Of a DNA stretch of 64,000 nt, positions 45,652 to 54,302 are shown piece by piece; within the stretch, counting starts at the first letter, position 1, and each line of letters opens with the position of its first letter. The translations under genes were made by a program, and so were the position numbers. The notes beneath the pieces were generated by a model. The model searched no databases and was not told the DNA's origin. It saw only the letters and a list, made by a program, of their open reading frames with translations. This DNA is from an uncultured Nitrospira sp. (GTDB lineage: Bacteria; Nitrospirota; Nitrospiria; Nitrospirales; Nitrospiraceae): NCBI GenBank assembly GCA_902500775.1, contig CABVRZ010000020.1, forward strand, positions 1-64,000. The letters are read 5' to 3'.

Positions 45652-45771
45652 GCCGACCCGGACTGGTTCGGCCTGCAAGATTTTAAAGTGCTATTGCTCG
45701 AAAAGCCCGGCGGCGCCCCAAAAGCCCAGTTCACCGAGAGCAAGGGCTACCGGTGGTATTCACAGAAGTAG
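45652..45771 (+). pseudogene. methyltransferase 3'-end fragment, copy 3
   Basis: Thirty-nine codons plus a TAG stop match the end of the methyltransferase gene (codons for DPDWFGLQDFKVLLLEKPGG and on to WYSQK). Against copy 1, 11 codons differ and nine are silent. It lies right after the HigBA-type pair and marks the far side of the SNF2-SWIM module. Confidence 0.85.
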
Positions 45772-45804
45772 TGGCTGACGGTAGCGTACCTTTCTGCATG
45801 ACAA

Positions 45805-45859
45805 GAGCAGAAAGCTTCACACTGTTCGGAGTCCCTTTCGGGACAATAGATTTCTGCTC
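45805..45859. repeat. nested palindrome after 3'-end copy 3
   Basis: GAGCAGAAA (45805-45813) pairs with TTTCTGCTC (45851-45859), and inside lies a second hairpin, GTCCC...GGGAC, at 45830-45843. It is 4 bp from the stop of the DUF2971 gene (minus strand) and could be its terminator; the nested form is unusual. Confidence 0.5.
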
Positions 45860-45863
45860 TCCC

Positions 45864-46871
45864 TTACCTGCCTCGAAAAGGTGTGGCTGACACCATGACA
45901 TCAGCATCAATACCGTGGTTCTTCAATAGAATCTCAACTGCCTTCCTACGTTTCTCTTTATCCAGATGTGGGCCCACAATAATTCGTCGAATCGGGAGTG
46001 TTTCTAGCTCCTGATCTTCAAACAGATGAATACACGGCACAGCTATTCCGTCCCGAGCAAATGCATATATTTTGCGAAAAGGCGTAGTGACCTCATTGGC
46101 TAGTTCTCGTTGAGTTTTAGGTGATGGCTCACCTATTACTATTCGCACTTCTCTCTCCTCATTGAAGCCTCTATGTTTCCAAAATGTGGATAACACGGCA
46201 ACACTGTCAAACGCTTTATAGTCTTCCCAGGGCCCCTCCCCCTTAAGACATTCAGCGAAGCTATCACGCACACTTTGAAGGTGGTTCAGAATCTGTTTAT
46301 CACGAACAAATGATAAACCTTCGACGCCTTCATCATATTGCACATCACCAAATACCAGCGTCTCCTCAGAATCATGATAGTGTCCAGCGTCGTTACGGAG
46401 AAGTGAGTCTAGCCCCTTAGTATCAAAAACAATGGCATAGCCTCCATCCTGACCATATCCACGCCACTGACTCAGTAATCCATTTTGAGAAACCCATTCG
46501 TCGCAGGCTGTACAAAATGAAGTCACATAATGATCCTGCGTTTGTTCTTGTGCCTTTCTGAAAGCTGCAAGAAACTCTGCTAAACATTGTTCCAGCGATT
46601 CAGGAACATGCCTCTGAAGTTCCGGCTTCAGAATCATCCCTAACCGATTGCTAAAAAAACCTATCACCTCTTCAGAATCATTAAGAAATCCAGCATGAGT
46701 CGCCCACAGTGTTTTGCTAGAGACAATCCCGTTAAGTCCATCAGCAGTTGTATAGTGCATTAGCTCTGGATGCTCCTCATGCATGGGCTTATCGGGTGGC
46801 AGACTTAGCTCCGTCATATATTCGTTAGGGAAGGTCTGATTAATTCTGTTTTTTGGCCAATCAGCTCTCAA
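45864..46871 (-). CDS. DUF2971 protein
   Basis: 335 residues, or 317 from the ATG at 46817 (MTELSLPPDKPMHEE). DUF2971 features are visible: LMHYTTADGLNGIVSSKTLW, THAGFLNDSEEVIGFF, YVTSFCTACDEWVSQNGLLS, QWRGYGQDGGYAIVFD and, later, FWKHRGFNEEREVRIVIGE. The reaction is unknown; the HYT...LW...LND pattern recalls ADP-ribosyltransferase-like proteins, which is only my inference. DUF2971 genes are often found among mobile or defence genes. It is AT-richer than ppx/gppA next to it and probably belongs to the island. Confidence 0.78.
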   Translation of the reverse strand: MRADWPKNRINQTFPNEYMTELSLPPDKPMHEEHPELMHYTTADGLNGIVSSKTLWATHAGFLNDSEEVIGFFSNRLGMILKPELQRHVPESLEQCLAEFLAAFRKAQEQTQDHYVTSFCTACDEWVSQNGLLSQWRGYGQDGGYAIVFDTKGLDSLLRNDAGHYHDSEETLVFGDVQYDEGVEGLSFVRDKQILNHLQSVRDSFAECLKGEGPWEDYKAFDSVAVLSTFWKHRGFNEEREVRIVIGEPSPKTQRELANEVTTPFRKIYAFARDGIAVPCIHLFEDQELETLPIRRIIVGPHLDKEKRRKAVEILLKNHGIDADVMVSATPFRGR

Positions 46872-46991
46872 AACACTGGAGATTCGACTGGCCTGGGATC
46901 GAAGATCTGAATAAATCAGACCTTCCTTAGGCTATGTGCGTTTGAAGTGCCATCCTCCACCAACATCTATGTGCTCATGGAATTCGGTTTA

Positions 46992-47945
46992 TCACTCCGT
47001 GATTCGTGTGGTTAGATTAAGCAGCACCCCCTCCCTCAACCCCAAATCACTGACCAGACATTCCTTCTGTCCCAGCGTCTCCATGATTGTTTTAATAATG
47101 ATCGCGCCGGCGGTGATGACCTCTTCTCTGTTTTTCTCCAAGCCTGGCAGGCCAATGCGGTCGGCTTTCTTTCGACTGAGTAATGTCTGCTCGAGTTCTT
47201 GGATCCGGTCGAGTTTCAATACATAGTTGTGAATGCGTGCTGATTCATAGGTCTGGAGCTTCTGTGCCATGGCTGCGAGAGCTGTGATTGTCCCAGCCGT
47301 CCCGATGAATGTCATCCGCCCATAATTTCCCATCTCCGCCACGGCCGTTCTTGTTTCTCCGCTCACCCACTCGCGTGCCTGGGCTACTTCCTCATCGGTA
47401 GGAGGATCATGCCTCAACAGCCGCTCACAGAGGCGGACGACTCCGATATCGATGGATCGCGTGATTGGATCCTGACCAGGCCGATCCAAGATAAACTCCG
47501 TACTCCCGCCACCGATATCCAGCGCCAGGATGTCTGTCACTCCGACAGGCAAGCCGGAACGAATGCCGAGCAATGTCCGTCGCGCTTCTTCCTCGCCCGA
47601 GATGAGTTCGACCTCAAGGCCACATTCTGCTTTGACTCGATCCAAAAACTCCCCTCGATTGCTGGCATCACGAACGGCACTCGTTGCCACTACAGCGGTT
47701 GCTTCAACTTGATGACTGTCGATGACCTTCCGCCACTCTTGGAGACAGTGAATTACGCGATCCATCGCGTCGGCGCTCAGCCGCTTCGTCTGATCGACAC
47801 CTTCTCCTAGTCGGAGAATACGTCGCTCGGACTGAAGCTCGTTGAGGGGATGCCCGGGGGTATGCTCTGCAATCAACAAACGACAGGTGAGTGTTCCGAT
47901 ATCGATGCCGGCCAATCGGCGCGTACGCTTCGCCGGCTCCGTCAT
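46992..47945 (-). CDS. Ppx/GppA-family exopolyphosphatase
   Basis: 317 residues: AGIDIGTLTCRLLIAEH at the N-terminus (phosphate-binding loop 1), VATSAVRDASNRGEFLDRV, LISGEEEARRTLLGI, LALDIGGGSTEFIL (loop 2) and IGTAGTITALAAM. It hydrolyses polyphosphate or pppGpp; the short form without a C-terminal domain is common. Overlaps the next gene by 4 bp. Confidence 0.92.
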   Translation of the reverse strand: MTEPAKRTRRLAGIDIGTLTCRLLIAEHTPGHPLNELQSERRILRLGEGVDQTKRLSADAMDRVIHCLQEWRKVIDSHQVEATAVVATSAVRDASNRGEFLDRVKAECGLEVELISGEEEARRTLLGIRSGLPVGVTDILALDIGGGSTEFILDRPGQDPITRSIDIGVVRLCERLLRHDPPTDEEVAQAREWVSGETRTAVAEMGNYGRMTFIGTAGTITALAAMAQKLQTYESARIHNYVLKLDRIQELEQTLLSRKKADRIGLPGLEKNREEVITAGAIIIKTIMETLGQKECLVSDLGLREGVLLNLTTRITE

Positions 47946-48265
47946 TGCTCGTTCCGAATAGCTTCCATCTCGGCTTCCAACTTCCTCTGCGACTCCTTTA
48001 CGACTTCGACCTCTTTGACGAGACGCACGATCTCGGCATCGTAGACGACACGCTCAGCCGTTTCACCCCGCTCCTTCATATCGACGGCTCGTTCACCGAT
48101 ATCCTTGTACAGATCAGACAGCTGTTGATCGAACTTGCGGAGTTCCAACCGCATACGGAGTAGTTCCGTCTCTTCCAGCGCCCGCCCTGCGGCATAGACC
48201 GTCCCGAGACGGAGTGTGGCAATCCCAGTCCGTAGATCATCCTTTATCCGTTGAAAGAGTCCCAT
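47942..48265 (-). CDS. coiled-coil hypothetical protein
   Basis: A 107-residue protein, almost all helical: GLFQRIKDDLRTGIATLRLG, LEETELLRMRLELRKFDQQL and a long heptad-rich end (VRLVKEVEVVKESQRKLEAE). No family recognised. It lies between recG and ppx/gppA with a 4-bp overlap to the latter and 7 bp from recG, so it is in the same transcript. Confidence 0.75.
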   Translation of the reverse strand: MGLFQRIKDDLRTGIATLRLGTVYAAGRALEETELLRMRLELRKFDQQLSDLYKDIGERAVDMKERGETAERVVYDAEIVRLVKEVEVVKESQRKLEAEMEAIRNEQ

Positions 48266-48272
48266 CGCTCTC

Positions 48273-50810
48273 CTAAACGATCGATCCGAGTTCGAGCTTT
48301 TTCTCCCACTTGCGGAGCATGGCCGCTCGCAGCTCCTGATGGGCTGGTTCTCTCAACCCTGGATCAGATTGTAGCAGGGAAAAGGCTTCCTGTTTGGCCT
48401 GCTCCAGCAAATCACCATCGCGCACCAGATTGGCAACGCGGAACTCAGGCATCCCCCATTGCCGCAACCCAAAGAACTCACCCGGCCCCCGAATGCGCAG
48501 ATCATCCTCGGCAATGACGAACCCATCAGTAGACCGGACAAGTGATTCCAACCGTTCCCTTGCCGCTGACATCGGTTCTTCACTGCCCAAAGTCCGTCTG
48601 CGTGATTTTCTGTTTCTTCGCCCAAGATTCTGCGTCATCAGCAGGCAATAGGCTTGCTGGCTACTCCGCCCCACTCGACCACGCAATTGATGCAACTGTG
48701 CGAGCCCAAACCGTTCGGCATGTTCGATCATGATGACCGTCGCGTTCGGCACATCAACTCCAACTTCGATAACGGTTGTGGCAATCAACATCTGGATGGT
48801 CCCGGACTTAAAGTCGGCCATCACTGTTTCTTTTTCAGACGCTTTCATCCGGCCATGCAACAGGCCGACACGAAATTCTGAAAATTCTCCATTCTGCAGC
48901 TGTTCCGCCCCCTGGATCGCTGCTTGGAGATCAACCTTCTCTGACTCCTCCACGAGCGGGTAGACAACGTAAACTTGTCTGTCAGCGCGCAATTCATCGC
49001 GCATGATCTGATTGGCCTTCCGCCGTTGTCCCTCACTAAACAAGAACGTCTGCACCGGCTTACGCCCCGGAGGCAGAGCATCGATAACCGACACATCCAG
49101 ATCACCATAGACGGTCATTGCCAGTGTTCGGGGAATGGGTGTGGCCGTCAACACAAGCACGTCTGGCCGATATCCCTTTTCAATCATCGCCTTCCGTTGC
49201 AACACCCCAAACTTGTGCTGTTCGTCGATCACCGCCAGCCCCAAATTCTTGAAAGTCACATCTTGCTGCAGAAGCGCATGCGTCCCGATCGCCACATGGA
49301 TGTCTCCCGAAGCGAGCTGCTCTGCCTGTGCGTTCTTGACTGAGGCTTTCTCTCCACCCCGCACCAAGGCAGTTTGCAACCCCAACACTTTCAGCAGTCC
49401 GGACAGGTTTCGGTAATGTTGCTCCGCAAGAATTTCCGTCGGAGCCATCAAAGCAGCCTGATAACCAGACCCACAGGCCATCACGATGGCCTGCAACGCA
49501 ACCGCCGTCTTTCCTGACCCCACGTCCCCCTGGACCAACCGATTCATGGGGCGTGGCGACGTCATGTCTCGAAATATTTCGTGAATGACTCGCTCCTGCG
49601 CTTTCGTAAGGCGAAAGGGTAAGAGACCGCTCAGCTGTACCAACAGTGGAGTCCCTGGGTTGAACTGGACCTCCTTTGGTTCTTCGTGGACCGATCGGTG
49701 TCTGGATGCTAACGCCAGCTGGAGTAGCAAGAGTTCTTCAAACGCCAACCGCCGATGGGCCACCGTCCGTCCTCGCTCCAGCAGAGAGGAATCGGTTCCG
49801 ACCTGTGGAAAATGAACATCCTGAAACGCCTCATGGATCGAGATCAGTCGATGCCTCTCCCGAAGCGGCATCGGCAAGTGATCCATAAGATCAATTCCAT
49901 GGTCCGTCAAGACGTTCCGCACAAGCACTCGCATCTGGCGAGAGGTCCATCCTTTGGTCTCATGATACACAGGAACGATTCGGCCGACATGCAGCGCCGA
50001 TTCCAGGTCTTCTCCGATCACCTCGTATTGTGCGACGTCCATTCGCGGAACTCCCCAGTCCCGCCGGCCAGCGATCACCCGCCCGCTCAACATCACTCGA
50101 GTCCCAACCGTCAGAGTGTCTTCCAGGTAGGGCTGATTGAAGAACACCACCTGGAGACGCCCGGTCTCATCTTCGATGCCGACATCCAGCACGCTCAACC
50201 GGCGATTTCTTGTCCGTTTTGATTCGCATTTCCCAACTGTTCCACAAATTGACGCCACCCTCCCTGGAACAAGATTTCCGATTGGCGTCATGACCGATCG
50301 ATCTTCATACCGCCAGGGGATGGTCCAGAGTACATCTTCTACCGTTTCAATACCCAACCGTTGCAAGACGCTGCTGCGCTTCGGTCCGACTCCCTTGGCA
50401 AATCGAACGGGACGCTGCCAGAGATCGGACCGCCTCCCATCGGCCGATTCGGTGTCACTGACAGATTGCACCGGCGACCTCTTGGGAATCACAGGCTGTT
50501 GTGCCGCCTTTCGAAGAGCCTGAATGTGCAACCCCGCTGCATGCAATCGACGCCGTTGTTCATCGAGTGGAAGGGACGATGGAAAATCAACGAAGAGGTC
50601 ACGAAGTGAAATCAGCCGGGCTTCAATCATGCTTGGATAGGTCTGCCGGCGAAGAGCCAACAAAACTTGGGTGGAGATGAAATCACTCAGATTCGTGACG
50701 GTCTTCAGATGGGCACAATCATCCCGAGTCGCAAATTCAATCGGCCGTGCAATACGGTCGAGCCACTCCTGGAGCGAGGTCAACGGACTCGATTCAGCCT
50801 CCGCCTGCAT
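48273..50810 (-). CDS. recG: ATP-dependent DNA helicase RecG
   Basis: RecG of about 845 residues from the ATG at 50810 (MQAEAESSPLTSLQEWLDRI). The wedge/OB part contains FAKGVGPKRSSVLQRLGI and GVPRMDVAQYEV, followed by helicase motifs RLVQGDVGSGKTAVALQAI (Walker A), MAPTEILAEQHY, VIDEQHKFGV (DExH), VLTATPIPRTLAM, IATTVIEVGVDVPNATVMI-like and HQLRGRVGRSSQQAYC. It regresses stalled forks and branch-migrates junctions. The first 130 residues are longer than in E. coli RecG. Confidence 0.95.
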   Translation of the reverse strand: MQAEAESSPLTSLQEWLDRIARPIEFATRDDCAHLKTVTNLSDFISTQVLLALRRQTYPSMIEARLISLRDLFVDFPSSLPLDEQRRRLHAAGLHIQALRKAAQQPVIPKRSPVQSVSDTESADGRRSDLWQRPVRFAKGVGPKRSSVLQRLGIETVEDVLWTIPWRYEDRSVMTPIGNLVPGRVASICGTVGKCESKRTRNRRLSVLDVGIEDETGRLQVVFFNQPYLEDTLTVGTRVMLSGRVIAGRRDWGVPRMDVAQYEVIGEDLESALHVGRIVPVYHETKGWTSRQMRVLVRNVLTDHGIDLMDHLPMPLRERHRLISIHEAFQDVHFPQVGTDSSLLERGRTVAHRRLAFEELLLLQLALASRHRSVHEEPKEVQFNPGTPLLVQLSGLLPFRLTKAQERVIHEIFRDMTSPRPMNRLVQGDVGSGKTAVALQAIVMACGSGYQAALMAPTEILAEQHYRNLSGLLKVLGLQTALVRGGEKASVKNAQAEQLASGDIHVAIGTHALLQQDVTFKNLGLAVIDEQHKFGVLQRKAMIEKGYRPDVLVLTATPIPRTLAMTVYGDLDVSVIDALPPGRKPVQTFLFSEGQRRKANQIMRDELRADRQVYVVYPLVEESEKVDLQAAIQGAEQLQNGEFSEFRVGLLHGRMKASEKETVMADFKSGTIQMLIATTVIEVGVDVPNATVIMIEHAERFGLAQLHQLRGRVGRSSQQAYCLLMTQNLGRRNRKSRRRTLGSEEPMSAARERLESLVRSTDGFVIAEDDLRIRGPGEFFGLRQWGMPEFRVANLVRDGDLLEQAKQEAFSLLQSDPGLREPAHQELRAAMLRKWEKKLELGSIV

Positions 50811-50939
50811 ATGGCGGAGAATCGTAGCACAGCATGGTGCAGCGTACAACGCAACCAACGCACCCTGGCAAGACTCCGGTCACTTTTCCTAGATTGCTTG
50901 GTCACATTTTCCTAGGGTGCTACACTCCTATACACCCCA

Positions 50940-52355
50940 ATGTACCGCCGCAATATTCGCCATATTCTGATTCCGCTCGCGATCGGCCTGGCTCTCCTGA
51001 TCGGGTACAACCTCTTTCTGAAACCAATTCACCCAGCACTGACGATGAGACCAACGGAAAACGTGGAATCCGTTCCCCCCCCACCCCCGTCGCCACGGAA
51101 CAAACCGTCCGAGAGTGAGCCGCGACTCGTTCGCACGCTCGACCAGACCATCATTCCACCCACTCCGCATCACTCGCTCTTGGAGGAAATTCGTGATGAA
51201 ATTGAAAAGCATAACCTCTCTCTGGCTGAAAACAAGTTGAAAGTGCTCTCGGCATCCGTTCTCTCAGATGGACAAACTAGACCCTTCGTCGCCATCCTGT
51301 GGAACAATCTCGGCTTGCAGCAGGAGCGCCTTCAGAGTACACGCGCTTCCATCGGTGCGTTCAAGAAGGCAGTAGAACTCGATGATGCAAACCCTGTCAT
51401 CCTTATGAACCTTGCCCAAGCCTACTGGGAGCAGCGTGATCAGGCACTGAATATGGAGTTCTTGACGAAACTAATAAAAGTGGCCCCAGACGATCCCTTC
51501 CCACACCTCGCAATGGCCGACTTGTTGCAAGAGCAAGATGATTTGACTGGAGCCACAACACACTTGACTCATGCTACTCAACGAGCACAGCAAGACCCGG
51601 CACTCCGGTCCTATTTGGCCGCCGTCACGGCGAAGATTCAACGGACTCAATCGGCCGAATCTCGCATGATCGCACGAAGCAGCACGCATTTTATCGTAAA
51701 ATTCGATGGAGAAGAGGACCAGAGCACCTGGACGTCAGTGTTGGAGATTCTCGAGGAGGCCTATCGAGACATTGGACAGAAATTTGGGCATTTTCCGACA
51801 AAGCCCATCATGGTCGTCCTTCACGCAAAAGAGTCCTTCCAAGGTTCAACTGGCAGCCCCGCTTGGGCTGACGGACTTTATGATCCCACGCTCGGACGCA
51901 TCCAGATTCCCGCCCAGGGAGCCACAACGGATCGAAAATGGCTTGCCAATGTGCTCCGCCATGAATACGTCCATGCCCTGCTCCATGACCGTTTGGGATC
52001 ACAGGTCGGAGCCCTCCCAACCTGGTTAAACGAAGGCCTCGCTATGCAAATGGCTGGAGATTCTTGGTCTGAGCTTGATACGGCTAGGCACGGCGAAACC
52101 AAGGTGATTCCGTTGACTGCGCTGGAAGGCCCCTGGGGTACATTCTCAGCCGATGCTTCGATTGTGGCCTACTTAGAAGCGAGTTCGGCAACTCACTATA
52201 TGGTAGAGCGATGGGGCATGGCCAGGGTTGACGACCTCATAAAATCCTTCAAAGCAAAGGCTTCTGTGGCAACAGCGTTCCAAGACAAACTATTTATTTC
52301 GTATGAGCAGTTCCATCGTCAATGGCTCGAGCATTTTGAAGAAGCGCGTTCGTAA
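50940..52355 (+). CDS. TPR protein with MA-type metallopeptidase domain
   Basis: 471 residues. An N-terminal signal anchor (about 10-27) is followed by TPR-like helices (about 80-230: LWNNLGLQQERLQSTRASIG, ILMNLAQAYWEQRDQAL). The C-terminal domain has VLRHEYVHALLHDRL with the HExxH zinc site and LPTWLNEGLAMQMAGD with the third-ligand Glu, as in peptidase MA/M61-like gluzincins. It should act in the periplasm on unknown substrates. Divergent from recG. Confidence 0.82.
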   Translation: MYRRNIRHILIPLAIGLALLIGYNLFLKPIHPALTMRPTENVESVPPPPPSPRNKPSESEPRLVRTLDQTIIPPTPHHSLLEEIRDEIEKHNLSLAENKLKVLSASVLSDGQTRPFVAILWNNLGLQQERLQSTRASIGAFKKAVELDDANPVILMNLAQAYWEQRDQALNMEFLTKLIKVAPDDPFPHLAMADLLQEQDDLTGATTHLTHATQRAQQDPALRSYLAAVTAKIQRTQSAESRMIARSSTHFIVKFDGEEDQSTWTSVLEILEEAYRDIGQKFGHFPTKPIMVVLHAKESFQGSTGSPAWADGLYDPTLGRIQIPAQGATTDRKWLANVLRHEYVHALLHDRLGSQVGALPTWLNEGLAMQMAGDSWSELDTARHGETKVIPLTALEGPWGTFSADASIVAYLEASSATHYMVERWGMARVDDLIKSFKAKASVATAFQDKLFISYEQFHRQWLEHFEEARS

Positions 52356-52401
52356 CCTTGCCCAGTTATCCTGACCTGATCGAGAGAGAGCCAAGACGCT
52401 A

Positions 52402-53277
52402 TCAAATCTGAGCCGGAGTTAACTCCTCTTGTTGTTGGTGAGGCCAGAGAGGGAGTAGATCGGCCTGCTCACTCAGCGACTCCTGAACCTCTTCTTCAGG
52501 CTCTGGACGAGACAATTGATCTTCCCAAAGAATCTTCTGCCCACTAGGATCACACATGCGAATTCTAAACTCGAACCGGTGGGAACTGTTTGTCGATACT
52601 TGCCCTAACATCGTAGTCCGATTCGCAATCGAATGGATATGAAGCGTTCTACCCAGGACCGTTGTAAACTCATCCTCCCAGACGAGTGATCCAGTTATCT
52701 CGTCTACCGCACGTAATAAGAACATCGGCTGTGTCGCTGTCTGCCGCTCCGTGCGAACTCTCGTGATGGTAGCCTGACTCAACGACCGAGTCGAAATGGC
52801 TTGTATCCCGCCCTTCGCCTCAGGCTGTACGAGGTTCAGCCTCCCTTCCCATTGAAACATGCCAGTATTCGCGTCGTAGACTCGCAGGACAAAGTTGGAT
52901 AGATCAGTAGCTCCTTGCCCAATACCACCCGCAAAAATCCGAGCACCCCCAGTCCCTCCTGTTCCATCACCTTCCTTCACCATCAGTTCATAGACATCAT
53001 GGGATACAATCACACCTGAGTCCGCCTCGTAAACCTTTACCGCGATCGTGGACACAGCACCGATCTGATAACCAAATCCCGCTGCCACAATTGCCTTTTT
53101 ATCTGTGGAGACCATCTCACCCCAGGCCTGATCGTTCCCACCGGAGAAACCGCATATTCCCACAAAAACCGCCAGCCTCATGATTCTAGAACAACTAAGG
53201 CGAAACGCCTGCCGCTTTTTCGCTGAGCGGTGAGCCGAACAGGAATAACCTGTCGAAAAATCAGATATTTGTGACAT
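52402..53277 (-). CDS. hypothetical exported protein
   Basis: 291 residues; GAGGAGG just before the ATG supports this start. The leader has a long basic part and a hydrophobic stretch (MRLAVFVGICGFSG, about 33-46). The body looks beta-rich and contains two similar blocks (VKVYEADSGVIVSHDVYELM, LRVYDANTGMFQWEGRLNL) and a further one (LRAVDEITGSLVWEDEF), suggesting repeated beta units. The end is acidic. No known family. Confidence 0.7.
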   Translation of the reverse strand: MSQISDFSTGYSCSAHRSAKKRQAFRLSCSRIMRLAVFVGICGFSGGNDQAWGEMVSTDKKAIVAAGFGYQIGAVSTIAVKVYEADSGVIVSHDVYELMVKEGDGTGGTGGARIFAGGIGQGATDLSNFVLRVYDANTGMFQWEGRLNLVQPEAKGGIQAISTRSLSQATITRVRTERQTATQPMFLLRAVDEITGSLVWEDEFTTVLGRTLHIHSIANRTTMLGQVSTNSSHRFEFRIRMCDPSGQKILWEDQLSRPEPEEEVQESLSEQADLLPLWPHQQQEELTPAQI

Positions 53278-53399
53278 GAAGCCTCCTCAGAATGTGAAGA
53301 CATTCTGATAGAGGACTGGTGGCCGGTAAATTCCTCAGTGATGGGATGAATCCCCTCTAAAGAGAGTGAACAAGACGAAACAATCTGGCGGTGTTGGGC

Positions 53400-53813
53400 C
53401 TATCGCCTGGCAGGTTGAGCGACACCGAACCATCGATACCGATAGCGGGCTATGAGGCGATAGCCCCATTCCGCTAACTGCCGTACCGTGCCGATGCGTA
53501 ACCCCCACTGCACCAGCATTCCACCAGGCAGATGAGGAAGAAGAGGGGAAAATGCGTCAAGCCCCTGCAGAACCTTTCCGGAAGGTTGGATGAAGAATGC
53601 TGCCTCAGGTCGATCAACACGATATCGCTGACCAAGCGCGATCCTGGCCGCTTCACTCTGGTAGGCAACAAACCTAATACCCGTTCTGGTGTGATCAACC
53701 CCTCGTCGTTCAAGGGCCAATTTGGTGGACACACAGAGCCGACATTCCCCATCATAAATCAGAAGACAAATCTGCGTTTGCACTAGCCGCTTCTCCTCAT
53801 ACTTAGATTCCAC
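53400..53813 (-). CDS. DCC-family thiol-disulfide oxidoreductase-like protein
   Basis: 137 residues of the DUF393/DCC family, with LIYDGECRLCVSTKLALERR at the N-terminus (the CxxC-type pair in the DxxCxxC motif), FVAYQSEAARIALGQRY and an aromatic, basic end (RLIARYRYRWFG). Predicted to have a thioredoxin-like fold; the partner is unknown. Confidence 0.85.
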   Translation of the reverse strand: MESKYEEKRLVQTQICLLIYDGECRLCVSTKLALERRGVDHTRTGIRFVAYQSEAARIALGQRYRVDRPEAAFFIQPSGKVLQGLDAFSPLLPHLPGGMLVQWGLRIGTVRQLAEWGYRLIARYRYRWFGVAQPARR

Positions 53814-53897
53814 AATACAAGCACGCCCCTAGCTAGAATAGTCGCGACTACATGAGACCTATTGCCGACCTTTTCCCCGACAGTCTATAGTTACCCG

Positions 53898-54302
53898 ATG
53901 CAGCACAACCCTTTGCTTGTTTTGTTACTCAGTACCTTCGTTGTGGAGACAGGATTCTTTTTTCTTGAGAATGGTCCATCCATCACTCCAGGCATGGCAT
54001 GGAAAGTCGGTTTTTTCAGTCTCATGCCTCTCGGACTGTCCCTCCTCGTTTGGCTTCAATTTCGATGGGGCGCAGCGGTTTGCGTCTTTTACGCAACGAT
54101 TGGGTTGGCAATTGATATCGCAACAATGGTTCAGGTCCTCTCAACAACGCGTACCGATGCACTCACTCCCATGATGGCCTCGCTCATCAGCGGACTTTTC
54201 TATTTCTGTTTGATCCTGTTTGGTTGGCAATCCTTCTTGGCCGTGGGCCAGGGACCGATGCCTCCCAAATTCCGTTCTCCCAATCCTCCGTCCCTTTCTT
54301 AA
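53898..54302 (+). CDS. small membrane protein
   Basis: 134 residues from the ATG at 53898 (MQHNPLLVLLLSTFVVETGF) with four hydrophobic helices (about 4-20, 32-50, 56-75 and 95-115). No family recognised. Its last 116 bp overlap the convergent methyltransferase gene on the other strand. Confidence 0.6.
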   Translation: MQHNPLLVLLLSTFVVETGFFFLENGPSITPGMAWKVGFFSLMPLGLSLLVWLQFRWGAAVCVFYATIGLAIDIATMVQVLSTTRTDALTPMMASLISGLFYFCLILFGWQSFLAVGQGPMPPKFRSPNPPSLS

